Source: Alistipes sp.
GTDB taxonomy: Bacteria > Bacteroidota > Bacteroidia > Bacteroidales > Rikenellaceae
Direction of reading: 5' to 3'
NCBI GenBank assembly: GCA_017621455.1
Contig: JAGATC010000020.1
Span: 62,001-126,000 of the forward strand
Length of the DNA stretch: 64,000 nucleotides
The first letter of the stretch is position 1. Each line of letters starts with the position of its first letter. A program made the translations under genes and the position numbers. A model generated the notes under the pieces. That model did no database searches. It was not told where the DNA came from and saw nothing but the letters and a program-made list of their open reading frames with translations. Below are positions 50,562-58,352 of this stretch, in pieces.

Positions 50562-51665
50562 ATGAAATACCTATATAAATATATATCAGCGCTACTCCTA
50601 TTTGTAGTTGTGCCTATGTCTGCATGGTCACAGCAGTCTGAGGCAAGTGCCTTAGTTTTCGATGTCACGGAGTATGACTATGGCCATATCGACGAGGATG
50701 GTGGCTCGGTGACATGTAGCTTCAAGGCGCAGAATCGCGGCAAGGAGGAGTTAGAGATTGTCAATATCATGACTACGTGTGGCTGTACCTCGGCGTCGTA
50801 CGATAGGAGACCCATTCCTCCTGGTGGCGAGTTTGTCTTCGAGGTTAGCTTCAATCCGCTCAACCGTCCTGGCCGCATCGACAAGCAGATATTTGTGCAT
50901 GTCTCCGACTCACCCAACGACATACGTCTTAATATCCTTGGCTATGTTAACCCGCGTGAGCGCACGGTGGAGGAGCTCTATCCCTTCGATATGGGTGGAG
51001 GCCTGAGACTCAAGAGCAACTTCCACGCCTTTGGCTACCTGGAGCATGGCAAGGAGGTGGTCGAGCGTATAGGCTATGTTAATACCTCGGCGCATGCTGT
51101 CGCTGTTACACCTATCTACTACAGCTCTTCGGGGTTTCTCAATATTGAGTTACCTCGACGCATCGAGGCAGGTGAGAGTGGTGATATTGTGCTACGCTAC
51201 TCGGTGGCGGATGGTAGCACTATCTACGGCACCTTGAGGGATGTTGTGCGCTTAAAAGTTGGTGGTGTGGTATCGAGCTATCCGCTGTCGTCGCAGGTTG
51301 TTGTGGTCGATAATTTCGATAATATGGACGATATTTCGGCTCCGAGGCTTGTCGTTTCGAAAAATATTATTAAATTTGGGGAGGTAAACTGCTCTAACGG
51401 TGTGTTGGAGCGTAAGATTGTGCTAAGAAATGATGGTGCTTCGCCCCTATTGGTTCGAGTAATAGAGAGCAGCGATAGGGCGGTGGAGTGCCTCGTAGAG
51501 CGTAATATAGTTATCGATGCCGGGGAGTCTAAGGAGATTGTTGTGCGCATATATGGCGCACGCATCGAGGATGTAGACAACCCGCTTGTGGCACGTCTAT
51601 ATGTCATTACCAACGACCCTGTGCGTCCCATGCAGACGATTAGGGTCAACGCCATACCGATATAG
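50562..51665 (+). CDS. DUF1573 domain protein, exported
   Basis: A 367-residue protein with signal peptide (MKYLYKYISALLLFVVV, cleavage near SAWSQ). Residues about 35-130 are a classic DUF1573 domain: YDYGHIDEDGG, the CGCTSA motif after a long strand, and the PPGGEF and FNPLNRPGRI segments. A second related Ig-like module covers about residues 260-365. DUF1573 domains belong to the ASPM-SPD-2-Hydin type and are periplasmic or surface proteins of unknown function, abundant in Bacteroidales. No linked partner identifies its role; NfnAB starts 48 nt later. Confidence 0.87.
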   Translation: MKYLYKYISALLLFVVVPMSAWSQQSEASALVFDVTEYDYGHIDEDGGSVTCSFKAQNRGKEELEIVNIMTTCGCTSASYDRRPIPPGGEFVFEVSFNPLNRPGRIDKQIFVHVSDSPNDIRLNILGYVNPRERTVEELYPFDMGGGLRLKSNFHAFGYLEHGKEVVERIGYVNTSAHAVAVTPIYYSSSGFLNIELPRRIEAGESGDIVLRYSVADGSTIYGTLRDVVRLKVGGVVSSYPLSSQVVVVDNFDNMDDISAPRLVVSKNIIKFGEVNCSNGVLERKIVLRNDGASPLLVRVIESSDRAVECLVERNIVIDAGESKEIVVRIYGARIEDVDNPLVARLYVITNDPVRPMQTIRVNAIPI

Positions 51666-51713
51666 AACTACTGTAGACACAAACAATAACGAAATAAAAA
51701 CTAAGAAGCTAAC

Positions 51714-52577
51714 ATGTTTAAAATTGTTGAAAAACGCAAGATTGCGGAGAACATCTACGAGATGAAGATTGCCGCTGAGCGTGTTGCGCGTGCTGCGCTT
51801 CCCGGTCAGTTTGTCATCGTACGTGCCGACGAGGGTGGTGAGCGTGTGCCACTAACCATTGCAGACTACGATGTAGAGGCGGGAACGGTAACCATCGTCA
51901 CCCAGACCATTGGTCACTCTACAAAGAAGATTTGCGCCCTTGAGGCGGGTGATTCGCTTGCCGACTTTGCTGGTCCATTGGGTCGCCCCTCGGAGTTTGT
52001 TCACATGCCAGAGGCTGAGCTTAAGGCTCGCAAGTACCTCTTCGTAGCTGGTGGTGTGGGCACGGCGCCAGTATATCCTCAGGTTAAGTGGCTCAAGGCT
52101 CATGGCGTAGATTGCGATGTGATTATAGGTGCTAAGACTAAGGATATGCTTATCTACATCGACGAGATGCGTAAGGTGGGTAACGTGCATATCGCTACGG
52201 ACGACGGCTCGGAGGGATATAAGGGTATGGTAACTGGTCTAATGAAGGAACTCGTGGAGACAGAGGGCAGAAAGTACGATGAGTGCGTATGTATCGGTCC
52301 TATGATTATGATGAAGTTCGTATGCCTCACCACCAAGCCCTGGAACCTGCAGACTACCGTCTCGCTCAACGCCCTGATGGTCGATGGCACGGGTATGTGT
52401 GGTGCCTGCCGTGTGTCGGTGGGTGGCAAGACCCTCTTTACATGTGTTGACGGCCCTGAGTTCGATGGCCACCAGGTGGACTTCGACGAGGCTATGCGCC
52501 GCCAGGCTATGTATAAGAACCAGGAGAGATTAGATAACGAGAATCGTGAACACAAATGTAACTGCTATGGCAAATAA
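51714..52577 (+). CDS. nfnA: NADH-dependent ferredoxin:NADP+ oxidoreductase subunit A (sulfide dehydrogenase-like FAD/NAD-binding protein)
   Basis: A 287-residue protein. N-terminal ferredoxin-reductase barrel (FAD) is followed by an NAD-binding domain (FVAGGVGTAPVYPQVKWL), and a C-terminal [2Fe-2S] region GTGMCGACRVSVGGKTLFTC, the pattern of dihydroorotate dehydrogenase electron-transfer subunits. With NfnB it forms the electron-bifurcating NADH:ferredoxin:NADP+ transhydrogenase of anaerobes, though glutamate-synthase-related naming is common. Its stop overlaps the nfnB start by 11 nt, indicating translational coupling. Confidence 0.88.
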   Translation: MFKIVEKRKIAENIYEMKIAAERVARAALPGQFVIVRADEGGERVPLTIADYDVEAGTVTIVTQTIGHSTKKICALEAGDSLADFAGPLGRPSEFVHMPEAELKARKYLFVAGGVGTAPVYPQVKWLKAHGVDCDVIIGAKTKDMLIYIDEMRKVGNVHIATDDGSEGYKGMVTGLMKELVETEGRKYDECVCIGPMIMMKFVCLTTKPWNLQTTVSLNALMVDGTGMCGACRVSVGGKTLFTCVDGPEFDGHQVDFDEAMRRQAMYKNQERLDNENREHKCNCYGK

Positions 52578-53958
52578 GATACCCCGCGTCGCAGTACGCG
52601 AACAGGACCCTAAGGTGCGTGCCACTAACTTCGAGGAGGTGTGCTACGGCTACAATCAGGAGGAGGCTCTCTTGGAGGCTACGCGCTGCTTGAATTGTAA
52701 GAATCCACGCTGTGTGGCTGCATGCCCCGTGAATATCAATATCCCCACCTTTATCCACCACCTCACCGAGGGTGACATCCGCGCTGCTGCCGATGTTATC
52801 CACGTAGATAGCTCGCTGCCTTCGATTTGTGGCCGTGTATGTCCACAGGAGTCGCAGTGCGAGGGCTCGTGCGTCCTTGGCATTAAGGGTGAGCCTGTGG
52901 CTATCGGTAAGCTCGAGCGCTTTGTGGGCGACTGGTCTTTGGAGTATAGCGACGAGGTTGAGGCTCCAAAGATTGAGCTTAATGGCAAGCGTGTAGCTGT
53001 CGTTGGTAGTGGCCCTGCAGGCTTGGCTTGTGCTTCGGACCTCGCTAAGATGGGCTACAAGGTCGACGTATTCGAGGCACTTCACCGCCTCGGTGGTGTG
53101 TTGTCATACGGTATTCCCGAGTTCCGCTTGCCTAAGGATAGAGTTGTAGCGCGCGAGATTAACGAGGTTAAGAAGCTCGGCGTAAAGTTCGAGACCGACG
53201 TTATCATCGGCCGCACTATGACCATCGACTCGTTGCTTGACAATGAGGGCTACGATGCAGTCTTTGTAGGCTCGGGTGCTGGTCTACCACGCTTTATGGG
53301 TATCGAGGGCGAGAACCTCAATGGTGTGCTCTCGGCTAATGAGTTCCTTACACGTGTCAACCTTATGGGTGCGTGGGATCCCAAGCATAACGACACGCCC
53401 GTATACGTAGGCCGCAAGGTCGTTGTTGTGGGTGGTGGTAATGTCGCTATGGATGCTGTGCGTACGGCTAAGCGCCTTGGTGCTGAGGCTGTTATCGTCT
53501 ATCGTCGTGGCGAGGCAGAGCTCCCTGCACGTAAGGAGGAGGTGCATCACGCTAAGGAGGAGGGCATCGAGTTCCGTATGCTTACCAATCCTACACATAT
53601 CCTCGGCACGGAGGATGGCTGGGTCAAGGGCATCAACTGCGTGGAGATGGAGCTTGGTGAGCCCGATGCATCGGGTCGTCGTTCGCCCGTGGAGAAGGTT
53701 GGCTCGGACTTCGTCATCGACTGCGATGTTGTCATCATGGCGCTCGGTACATCGCCTAATCCACTTATCGCCTCTACAACGGGTGGCTTAAATATCAACC
53801 GCCGAGGCTGTATCGAGGCCTCGGAGATGGGTGCAACATCGCGTGAGGGTGTCTTTGCGGGTGGTGATGCTGTAACTGGTGCTGCTACCGTTATCCTCGC
53901 CATGGGTGCAGGTCGCAAGGCCGCTAAAGCTATTGACGAGTATATTAAGTCGAAATAG
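52567..53958 (+). CDS. nfnB: NfnB / homotetrameric glutamate synthase (NADPH) family flavoprotein
   Basis: A protein of 463 residues from the ATG at 52567 (MANKIPRV), which overlaps the nfnA end; an ATG seven codons earlier (52546) is possible. Residues 30-110 carry the two [4Fe-4S] cysteine sets (CLNCKNPRCVAACPVNI and CGRVCPQESQCEGSC). Two Rossmann sites follow: VVGSGPAGLACASDLA for FAD and VVVGGGNVAMDAVRTA for NADPH. The closing GVFAGGDAVTGAATVILAMGAGRKAA binds flavin. Known as GltA or NfnB depending on partner; the linked nfnA favours NfnB. Confidence 0.9.
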   Translation: MANKIPRVAVREQDPKVRATNFEEVCYGYNQEEALLEATRCLNCKNPRCVAACPVNINIPTFIHHLTEGDIRAAADVIHVDSSLPSICGRVCPQESQCEGSCVLGIKGEPVAIGKLERFVGDWSLEYSDEVEAPKIELNGKRVAVVGSGPAGLACASDLAKMGYKVDVFEALHRLGGVLSYGIPEFRLPKDRVVAREINEVKKLGVKFETDVIIGRTMTIDSLLDNEGYDAVFVGSGAGLPRFMGIEGENLNGVLSANEFLTRVNLMGAWDPKHNDTPVYVGRKVVVVGGGNVAMDAVRTAKRLGAEAVIVYRRGEAELPARKEEVHHAKEEGIEFRMLTNPTHILGTEDGWVKGINCVEMELGEPDASGRRSPVEKVGSDFVIDCDVVIMALGTSPNPLIASTTGGLNINRRGCIEASEMGATSREGVFAGGDAVTGAATVILAMGAGRKAAKAIDEYIKSK

Positions 53959-53990
53959 TATAACTTATTAACCATAAAAAAGTTAAGCCT

Positions 53991-54641
53991 ATGAAAAAGT
54001 ATTTTGCAGAGTTTTTGGGCACAATGGTACTTGTGCTTATTGGTTGCGGTACGGCTGTCTTCTCGGGTGTCGACCTTGTGGCAACATCGTTGGCATTTGG
54101 TCTATCGGTTGTAGCTATGGCCTACACTATTGGTAGCTTCTCGGGCTGCCATATCAACCCTGCCATCACGTTGGCAGCGTGGGTGTCGAAGCGTATCTCG
54201 TCGCTCGATGCTTTGATGTATATGATTTTCCAGACGCTCGGCGCTATCGCTGGTGCAGGTCTTCTCTACTATCTTGCTCCTGAGAGCGGTCTTGGTGCTA
54301 ATGGCCTACAGCTTGGTATTAGTGTTGAGCAGGGCTTTATCGCTGAGTTTGTATTCACGTTTATCTTCGTATTGGTTGTATTGGCTACTACCGACTCGGA
54401 GCGTGGTGCAGGTGAGCGTGCAGGCTTCTTTATCGGTCTAACTTTGGTGTTGGTACACCTCGTATGTATCGGTATCACAGGCACTTCTGTTAATCCCGCA
54501 CGTTCTATCGGTCCAGCTTTGTTGGCAGGTGGTGTGGCTCTCGAGCAGTTGTGGATTTTCGTTGCAGCTCCATTTGTGGGTGCTCTACTTTCAGCGCTCG
54601 TATGGCGTTGCTTCTCGGCTAAGTGTAAGTGCGAGAAGTAG
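53991..54641 (+). CDS. Aquaporin (MIP family channel)
   Basis: A 216-residue membrane protein with six helices and both half-helix motifs, CHINPAITLA and TSVNPARSIGP (NPA boxes). The selectivity filter position around the first NPA is preceded by SGCH as in AqpZ-type water channels. It moves water, possibly glycerol, across the inner membrane. It follows nfnB by 32 nt and ends with a strong terminator. Confidence 0.94.
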   Translation: MKKYFAEFLGTMVLVLIGCGTAVFSGVDLVATSLAFGLSVVAMAYTIGSFSGCHINPAITLAAWVSKRISSLDALMYMIFQTLGAIAGAGLLYYLAPESGLGANGLQLGISVEQGFIAEFVFTFIFVLVVLATTDSERGAGERAGFFIGLTLVLVHLVCIGITGTSVNPARSIGPALLAGGVALEQLWIFVAAPFVGALLSALVWRCFSAKCKCEK

Positions 54642-54662
54642 TAGTTAGCTACACATGTTATT

Positions 54663-54700
54663 GGGGGAGTATCCGTGTGTGGATACTCCCCCTGATTTTT
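54663..54700. terminator. Intrinsic terminator after the aquaporin gene
   Basis: A perfect 12-bp stem (54663-54674 with 54681-54692), 6-nt loop, then CTGATTTTT on the plus strand. It also lies 16 nt past the end of the convergent gene. Confidence 0.85.
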
Positions 54701-54715
54701 GTGCGGTTACCTCAT

Positions 54716-55138
54716 CTATTGCAACGTGCTAATACTTAAGAGTATATCTTCGGCCTTTATGCCGTAGCTGTGTAGTGTGCGTGATGTTACGGTTGTGCTA
54801 TCGTACGTGGCGGCATAGAGCATGTGCGCTGTAGATATTTTAGCGGGATTGAGCGTGTGTGTCAGTGTGGAACACATTGCGCTGTAGTGCTCCTGGGCCT
54901 CGGTATGCTCCTTGCGGGGCGCCGATATAAGACCCTCGACTATGCGTCGCATAATCACCACTATGCCATGCTCGCCAGCTAATGAACATACTACGCGATG
55001 TGCCGTAGTTGTCTCATTACCAAGTAATTCTATCACGAGTCTGTCGCTGAACGAGGTGGTTATGCCGTCCCCTTTAATTAGCCTCTCGGTGCGAGAGATT
55101 ATAGCCTCAAGACGCTTCGATTTCTTTGAATTTCTCAT
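54716..55138 (-). CDS. Clp N-terminal-domain-like protein
   Basis: A protein of 140 residues from the ATG at 55138 (MRNSKKSKRLEAII); the frame is open 46 codons further upstream but that part is phenylalanine-rich and unlike a protein start. Two helical repeats resemble the Clp_N fold that binds substrates or adaptors in ClpA/ClpC: GNETTTAHRVVCSLAGE and KISTAHMLYAATYDSTTVTSRTL followed by YGIKAEDIL. There is no AAA+ domain. It may be a stand-alone adaptor; function unknown. Confidence 0.65.
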   Translation of the reverse strand: MRNSKKSKRLEAIISRTERLIKGDGITTSFSDRLVIELLGNETTTAHRVVCSLAGEHGIVVIMRRIVEGLISAPRKEHTEAQEHYSAMCSTLTHTLNPAKISTAHMLYAATYDSTTVTSRTLHSYGIKAEDILLSISTLQ

Positions 55139-55291
55139 TATAATATTAATTAATTTACGCGGATAAATAACGATATGTTTAAAGCGTATATTGCGTCCTA
55201 ATGTGAAAAAATATCGAAAATGGCTCACAAAAGGTGTGGTGGAATAAAAAAGTTGCGCCCTAAAGAGTAACAACATATCCTATTTTTTTCG

Positions 55292-55299
55292 TATATTTG
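55292..55299 (+). promoter_or_regulatory. -7 box upstream of the outer-membrane protein gene
   Basis: TATATTTG; no TTTG at the expected distance. It ends 9 nt before the first ATG (55308) and 27 nt before the second (55326), which supports the second as the true start. Confidence 0.5.
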
Positions 55300-55325
55300 C
55301 ACGTTATATGTACATGTGCGCGCGT

Positions 55326-58307
55326 ATGAAGAGGTTTATTGCACTTATGTTGTTGCTAATCTGCGAGTTGTTACTCGTGGATAGCGCCTCTGCGCAGTAC
55401 TATAGCTGGGGCGTCGACCCCCCAACCTTCAAGTGGCGACAGATGAAAGAGAAGAGTTATCGTGTGGTATATCCCGATACGGCAGAGCATATTGCCACGC
55501 GTATGATGTACTACCTCGATGCGGTGAATGATGATATATCCTATGGCTATCGTCATCCTCAGATGTCGATACCATTTGTGGTGCACCCCTCTAACTTCGC
55601 CTCTAACGGCCTGGTTATGTGGATGCCACGCCGCGTGGAGTTTATCTCTACGCCCGAAATTCGTGGCTACTCTATGCCGTGGACCAAGCAGCTTATTGCA
55701 CACGAGTATCGCCATGCTGTGCAGTACAACAACCTCAACCGCGGTGTTGTTAAGGGTCTTAGTTATGTGCTTGGCCAGCAGAGCTCTACCATAGGCCTGC
55801 TCTTTATGCCCCTGTGGATGATGGAGGGCGATGCGGTGATGATAGAGACCGAGATGTCTACATTTGGCCGCGGTCTACAGCCCTCGTTTACAATGGCTTA
55901 TCGTGCCCACGGGTCGGTGGTGCATGGCTACAAAAATATTGATAAGTGGTTTTGTGGCTCGTATAAGGACTACATCCCCAACCACTACAACCTCGGCTAT
56001 CTGCTATGTCGTCACGGCTATCAGCGCTTTGGCTCGGTTATGGGTGATGATGTGGCCGAGCTCGTATCGCGCCGACCCTATATGATTGTCTCTAACTCGT
56101 GGGTACTCAAGAAGTTGTATGGTAGCTCTACGCCACAGCTCTTTTACGATACGTTTACTACGCTCGAGGACCACTGGTGCGGGGTAAATAACGTGGTGCA
56201 GACCACTGAGCCTATAGCCGTCGAGGAGCCTAAGTGTTACACGAAGTACTCACATCCGCAGCCTATGGCAGATGGACGTATTCTCTTTTTGAAGGAGGAT
56301 TTAGATAAGACCACAGCCTTTGTTATCGTCGACGAGGCTACGGGCGAGGAGGAGCGCGTGGCACACACTGGTATAGTCTCCACGCGCCCGATGCTTAGCT
56401 CTACGGGGCGTGTGTGGTGGACGGAGTATCGCCAGAGTGCCCTCTATGAGCAGAAGGTGGCGTCGACACTCTGCTTTATGGATTTGAGTAAGGGTGTGCC
56501 CCAGACTATGCGTCGCAAACGCAATGTGCTCTATCCCACACCTACCGAGGGGCATGGCATAGCATGGGTGGAGTATACGCCCGATGGTAGCTATGCTGTT
56601 GTGGTTAATGGCACGGCGGAGTTGGAGCGTCGCACCGATATAGCCTATGGTAGCGAGGTGCACGGTATGGCATGGGATGGTGTGACAAAGGCGCTATATC
56701 TCATCATCACCGACGACGATGGCATGCACATCGCTCGCCTCGACGGCGAGGGTGTTTCTCCCGTTACGCAGGCGGCCTACACCACGCTTAGTGACCTTAC
56801 GGCAAAGGATGGTAGACTATACTACGGCTCAATAGCCTCGGGACGCGACGAGCTGCACATGTACGACCTCAGCTTAGGCCGCGAATACCGCCTCTCTACC
56901 TCGCGCTATGGCTCATTCCAGCCTATGGCGTTGGATAGTTGCAGGGTGGTGGCAACAACCTATGATAAGCGCGGATACCTGCCTGTGACGCAGAGTGTTG
57001 AGGATGCTGTGGAGGTGAGCTATGCCCCCCATCCTCCTAAGATTATGCTGCCTGAGATTAAGCCATGGAACGTGGTAAACCTCGACACTGTGCGCTTCGA
57101 TGAGTCTGCTGCAGAGCGAGTTGCAGAGAGCTCTCCCCCAAAGCGCTTCCGCCGCTTTGCTCACGCATTCAACATCCATAGTTGGGCACCAGCGTCATAC
57201 GACCCCTATGCCCTAACCGAGGAGTCGTCTATCGCCTTTAATCTCGGTGCTACCATCATGTCACAGAACATACTCTCCACGATGGAGGGCTTCATAACCT
57301 GGGGTTGGAACCGTCACGAGGGCTCAGTGTTCAAGGGTATGATACGATATAATGGCTTAGGCGTAAATCTCTGGGTAAATGGTACATACGGCGGTACCCA
57401 GCAGATATACAAGGTGGCTATATATGACCCCGACAGGGGGAAACTCGTCTACCCGAATGACCCTGAAATCGGTCGCTACTACTCTGTGGGAGCAGGGGCT
57501 ACGCTCCCCATCCTTATGCAGCGTGGCTACCATACGAGTCAGTTTGCGCTATCTGCCTCGTGGAACTTCTCCAACGGTATGGTGGCAAATGTGGACGAGC
57601 TCAAGATTGAGGGTGGCGAGGTGACAAATATCCGTACAATAGGTTACTCTGAAGGTGTTCATCTGCTCAACCTCGGTATCTCGTTCCAGGATTATACGCG
57701 CATGGCGCACCGCGACTTTCTGCCTCCGTGGAGCGTGGCATTTGCGGCAAACTATGGCCTGAACCCTACGACTGATGACTTCGGACACCTCATAGTGCTC
57801 TACGGTAAGCTCTACACTCCAGGTTTTGCTAAGCATCACTCGTTGTCGCTGGCTGCGTCGTATCAGACATCAATTGGAGGTTTTCACTCCGATATGGTGC
57901 TATCGAGCCTGACGTTTAAGTCGGCGCGACTCATACCGCGAGGTTATACTACCTACGACATCGCCAATAACGACTACATAGCGACGTCGCTGAACTATCA
58001 AATGCCCGTGTGGTACCCCGATGGAGGTATTCGTGGTATAGTATACTTCAAGCGCCTCAGATTAAACATCGGTGGTGACTATGCCTCGTTCCGTGCTACG
58101 ATGGGCTTCGATGAGGAGGGTGCGCTCATACACAAGCGTCGCCACCTCGGCTCGTTTGGCCTGGACCTCGGTGTCGATTTTAACCTCTTTGGTATGCCCG
58201 AGTCTGCAACAATCTCGGCAACATTCTCGTTATATAGGAAGATGGCGTTTGCACCCTTCGAAGATGGTAAGTTCCACTTCTCGTTTGGCCTGGGTCTGCC
58301 GTTCTGA
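55326..58307 (+). CDS. Outer-membrane beta-barrel protein with gluzincin-like metalloprotease and propeller domains
   Basis: A protein of 993 residues from the ATG at 55326 (MKRFIALMLLL), which gives a normal signal peptide ending ASAQ; a further ATG lies six codons upstream. Residues 100-190 carry H126-E-Y-R-H130 and WMMEGDA with E167, the HExxH plus WxxEGxA pattern of gluzincin peptidases. Residues about 300-560 show TolB/WD40-like propeller blades (YTPDGSYAVVV). The last 350 residues are amphipathic strands ending GLGLPF, with a terminal Phe typical of outer-membrane barrels. This triple architecture recurs in Bacteroidales as an uncharacterised family. Whether the peptidase site is active is unknown. 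It starts a likely operon with PBP1A. Confidence 0.8.
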   Translation: MKRFIALMLLLICELLLVDSASAQYYSWGVDPPTFKWRQMKEKSYRVVYPDTAEHIATRMMYYLDAVNDDISYGYRHPQMSIPFVVHPSNFASNGLVMWMPRRVEFISTPEIRGYSMPWTKQLIAHEYRHAVQYNNLNRGVVKGLSYVLGQQSSTIGLLFMPLWMMEGDAVMIETEMSTFGRGLQPSFTMAYRAHGSVVHGYKNIDKWFCGSYKDYIPNHYNLGYLLCRHGYQRFGSVMGDDVAELVSRRPYMIVSNSWVLKKLYGSSTPQLFYDTFTTLEDHWCGVNNVVQTTEPIAVEEPKCYTKYSHPQPMADGRILFLKEDLDKTTAFVIVDEATGEEERVAHTGIVSTRPMLSSTGRVWWTEYRQSALYEQKVASTLCFMDLSKGVPQTMRRKRNVLYPTPTEGHGIAWVEYTPDGSYAVVVNGTAELERRTDIAYGSEVHGMAWDGVTKALYLIITDDDGMHIARLDGEGVSPVTQAAYTTLSDLTAKDGRLYYGSIASGRDELHMYDLSLGREYRLSTSRYGSFQPMALDSCRVVATTYDKRGYLPVTQSVEDAVEVSYAPHPPKIMLPEIKPWNVVNLDTVRFDESAAERVAESSPPKRFRRFAHAFNIHSWAPASYDPYALTEESSIAFNLGATIMSQNILSTMEGFITWGWNRHEGSVFKGMIRYNGLGVNLWVNGTYGGTQQIYKVAIYDPDRGKLVYPNDPEIGRYYSVGAGATLPILMQRGYHTSQFALSASWNFSNGMVANVDELKIEGGEVTNIRTIGYSEGVHLLNLGISFQDYTRMAHRDFLPPWSVAFAANYGLNPTTDDFGHLIVLYGKLYTPGFAKHHSLSLAASYQTSIGGFHSDMVLSSLTFKSARLIPRGYTTYDIANNDYIATSLNYQMPVWYPDGGIRGIVYFKRLRLNIGGDYASFRATMGFDEEGALIHKRRHLGSFGLDLGVDFNLFGMPESATISATFSLYRKMAFAPFEDGKFHFSFGLGLPF

Positions 58308-58352
58308 TAATGAGTTGATATAGTGCTAATTAAAGATATTCTAATTAAAGAT

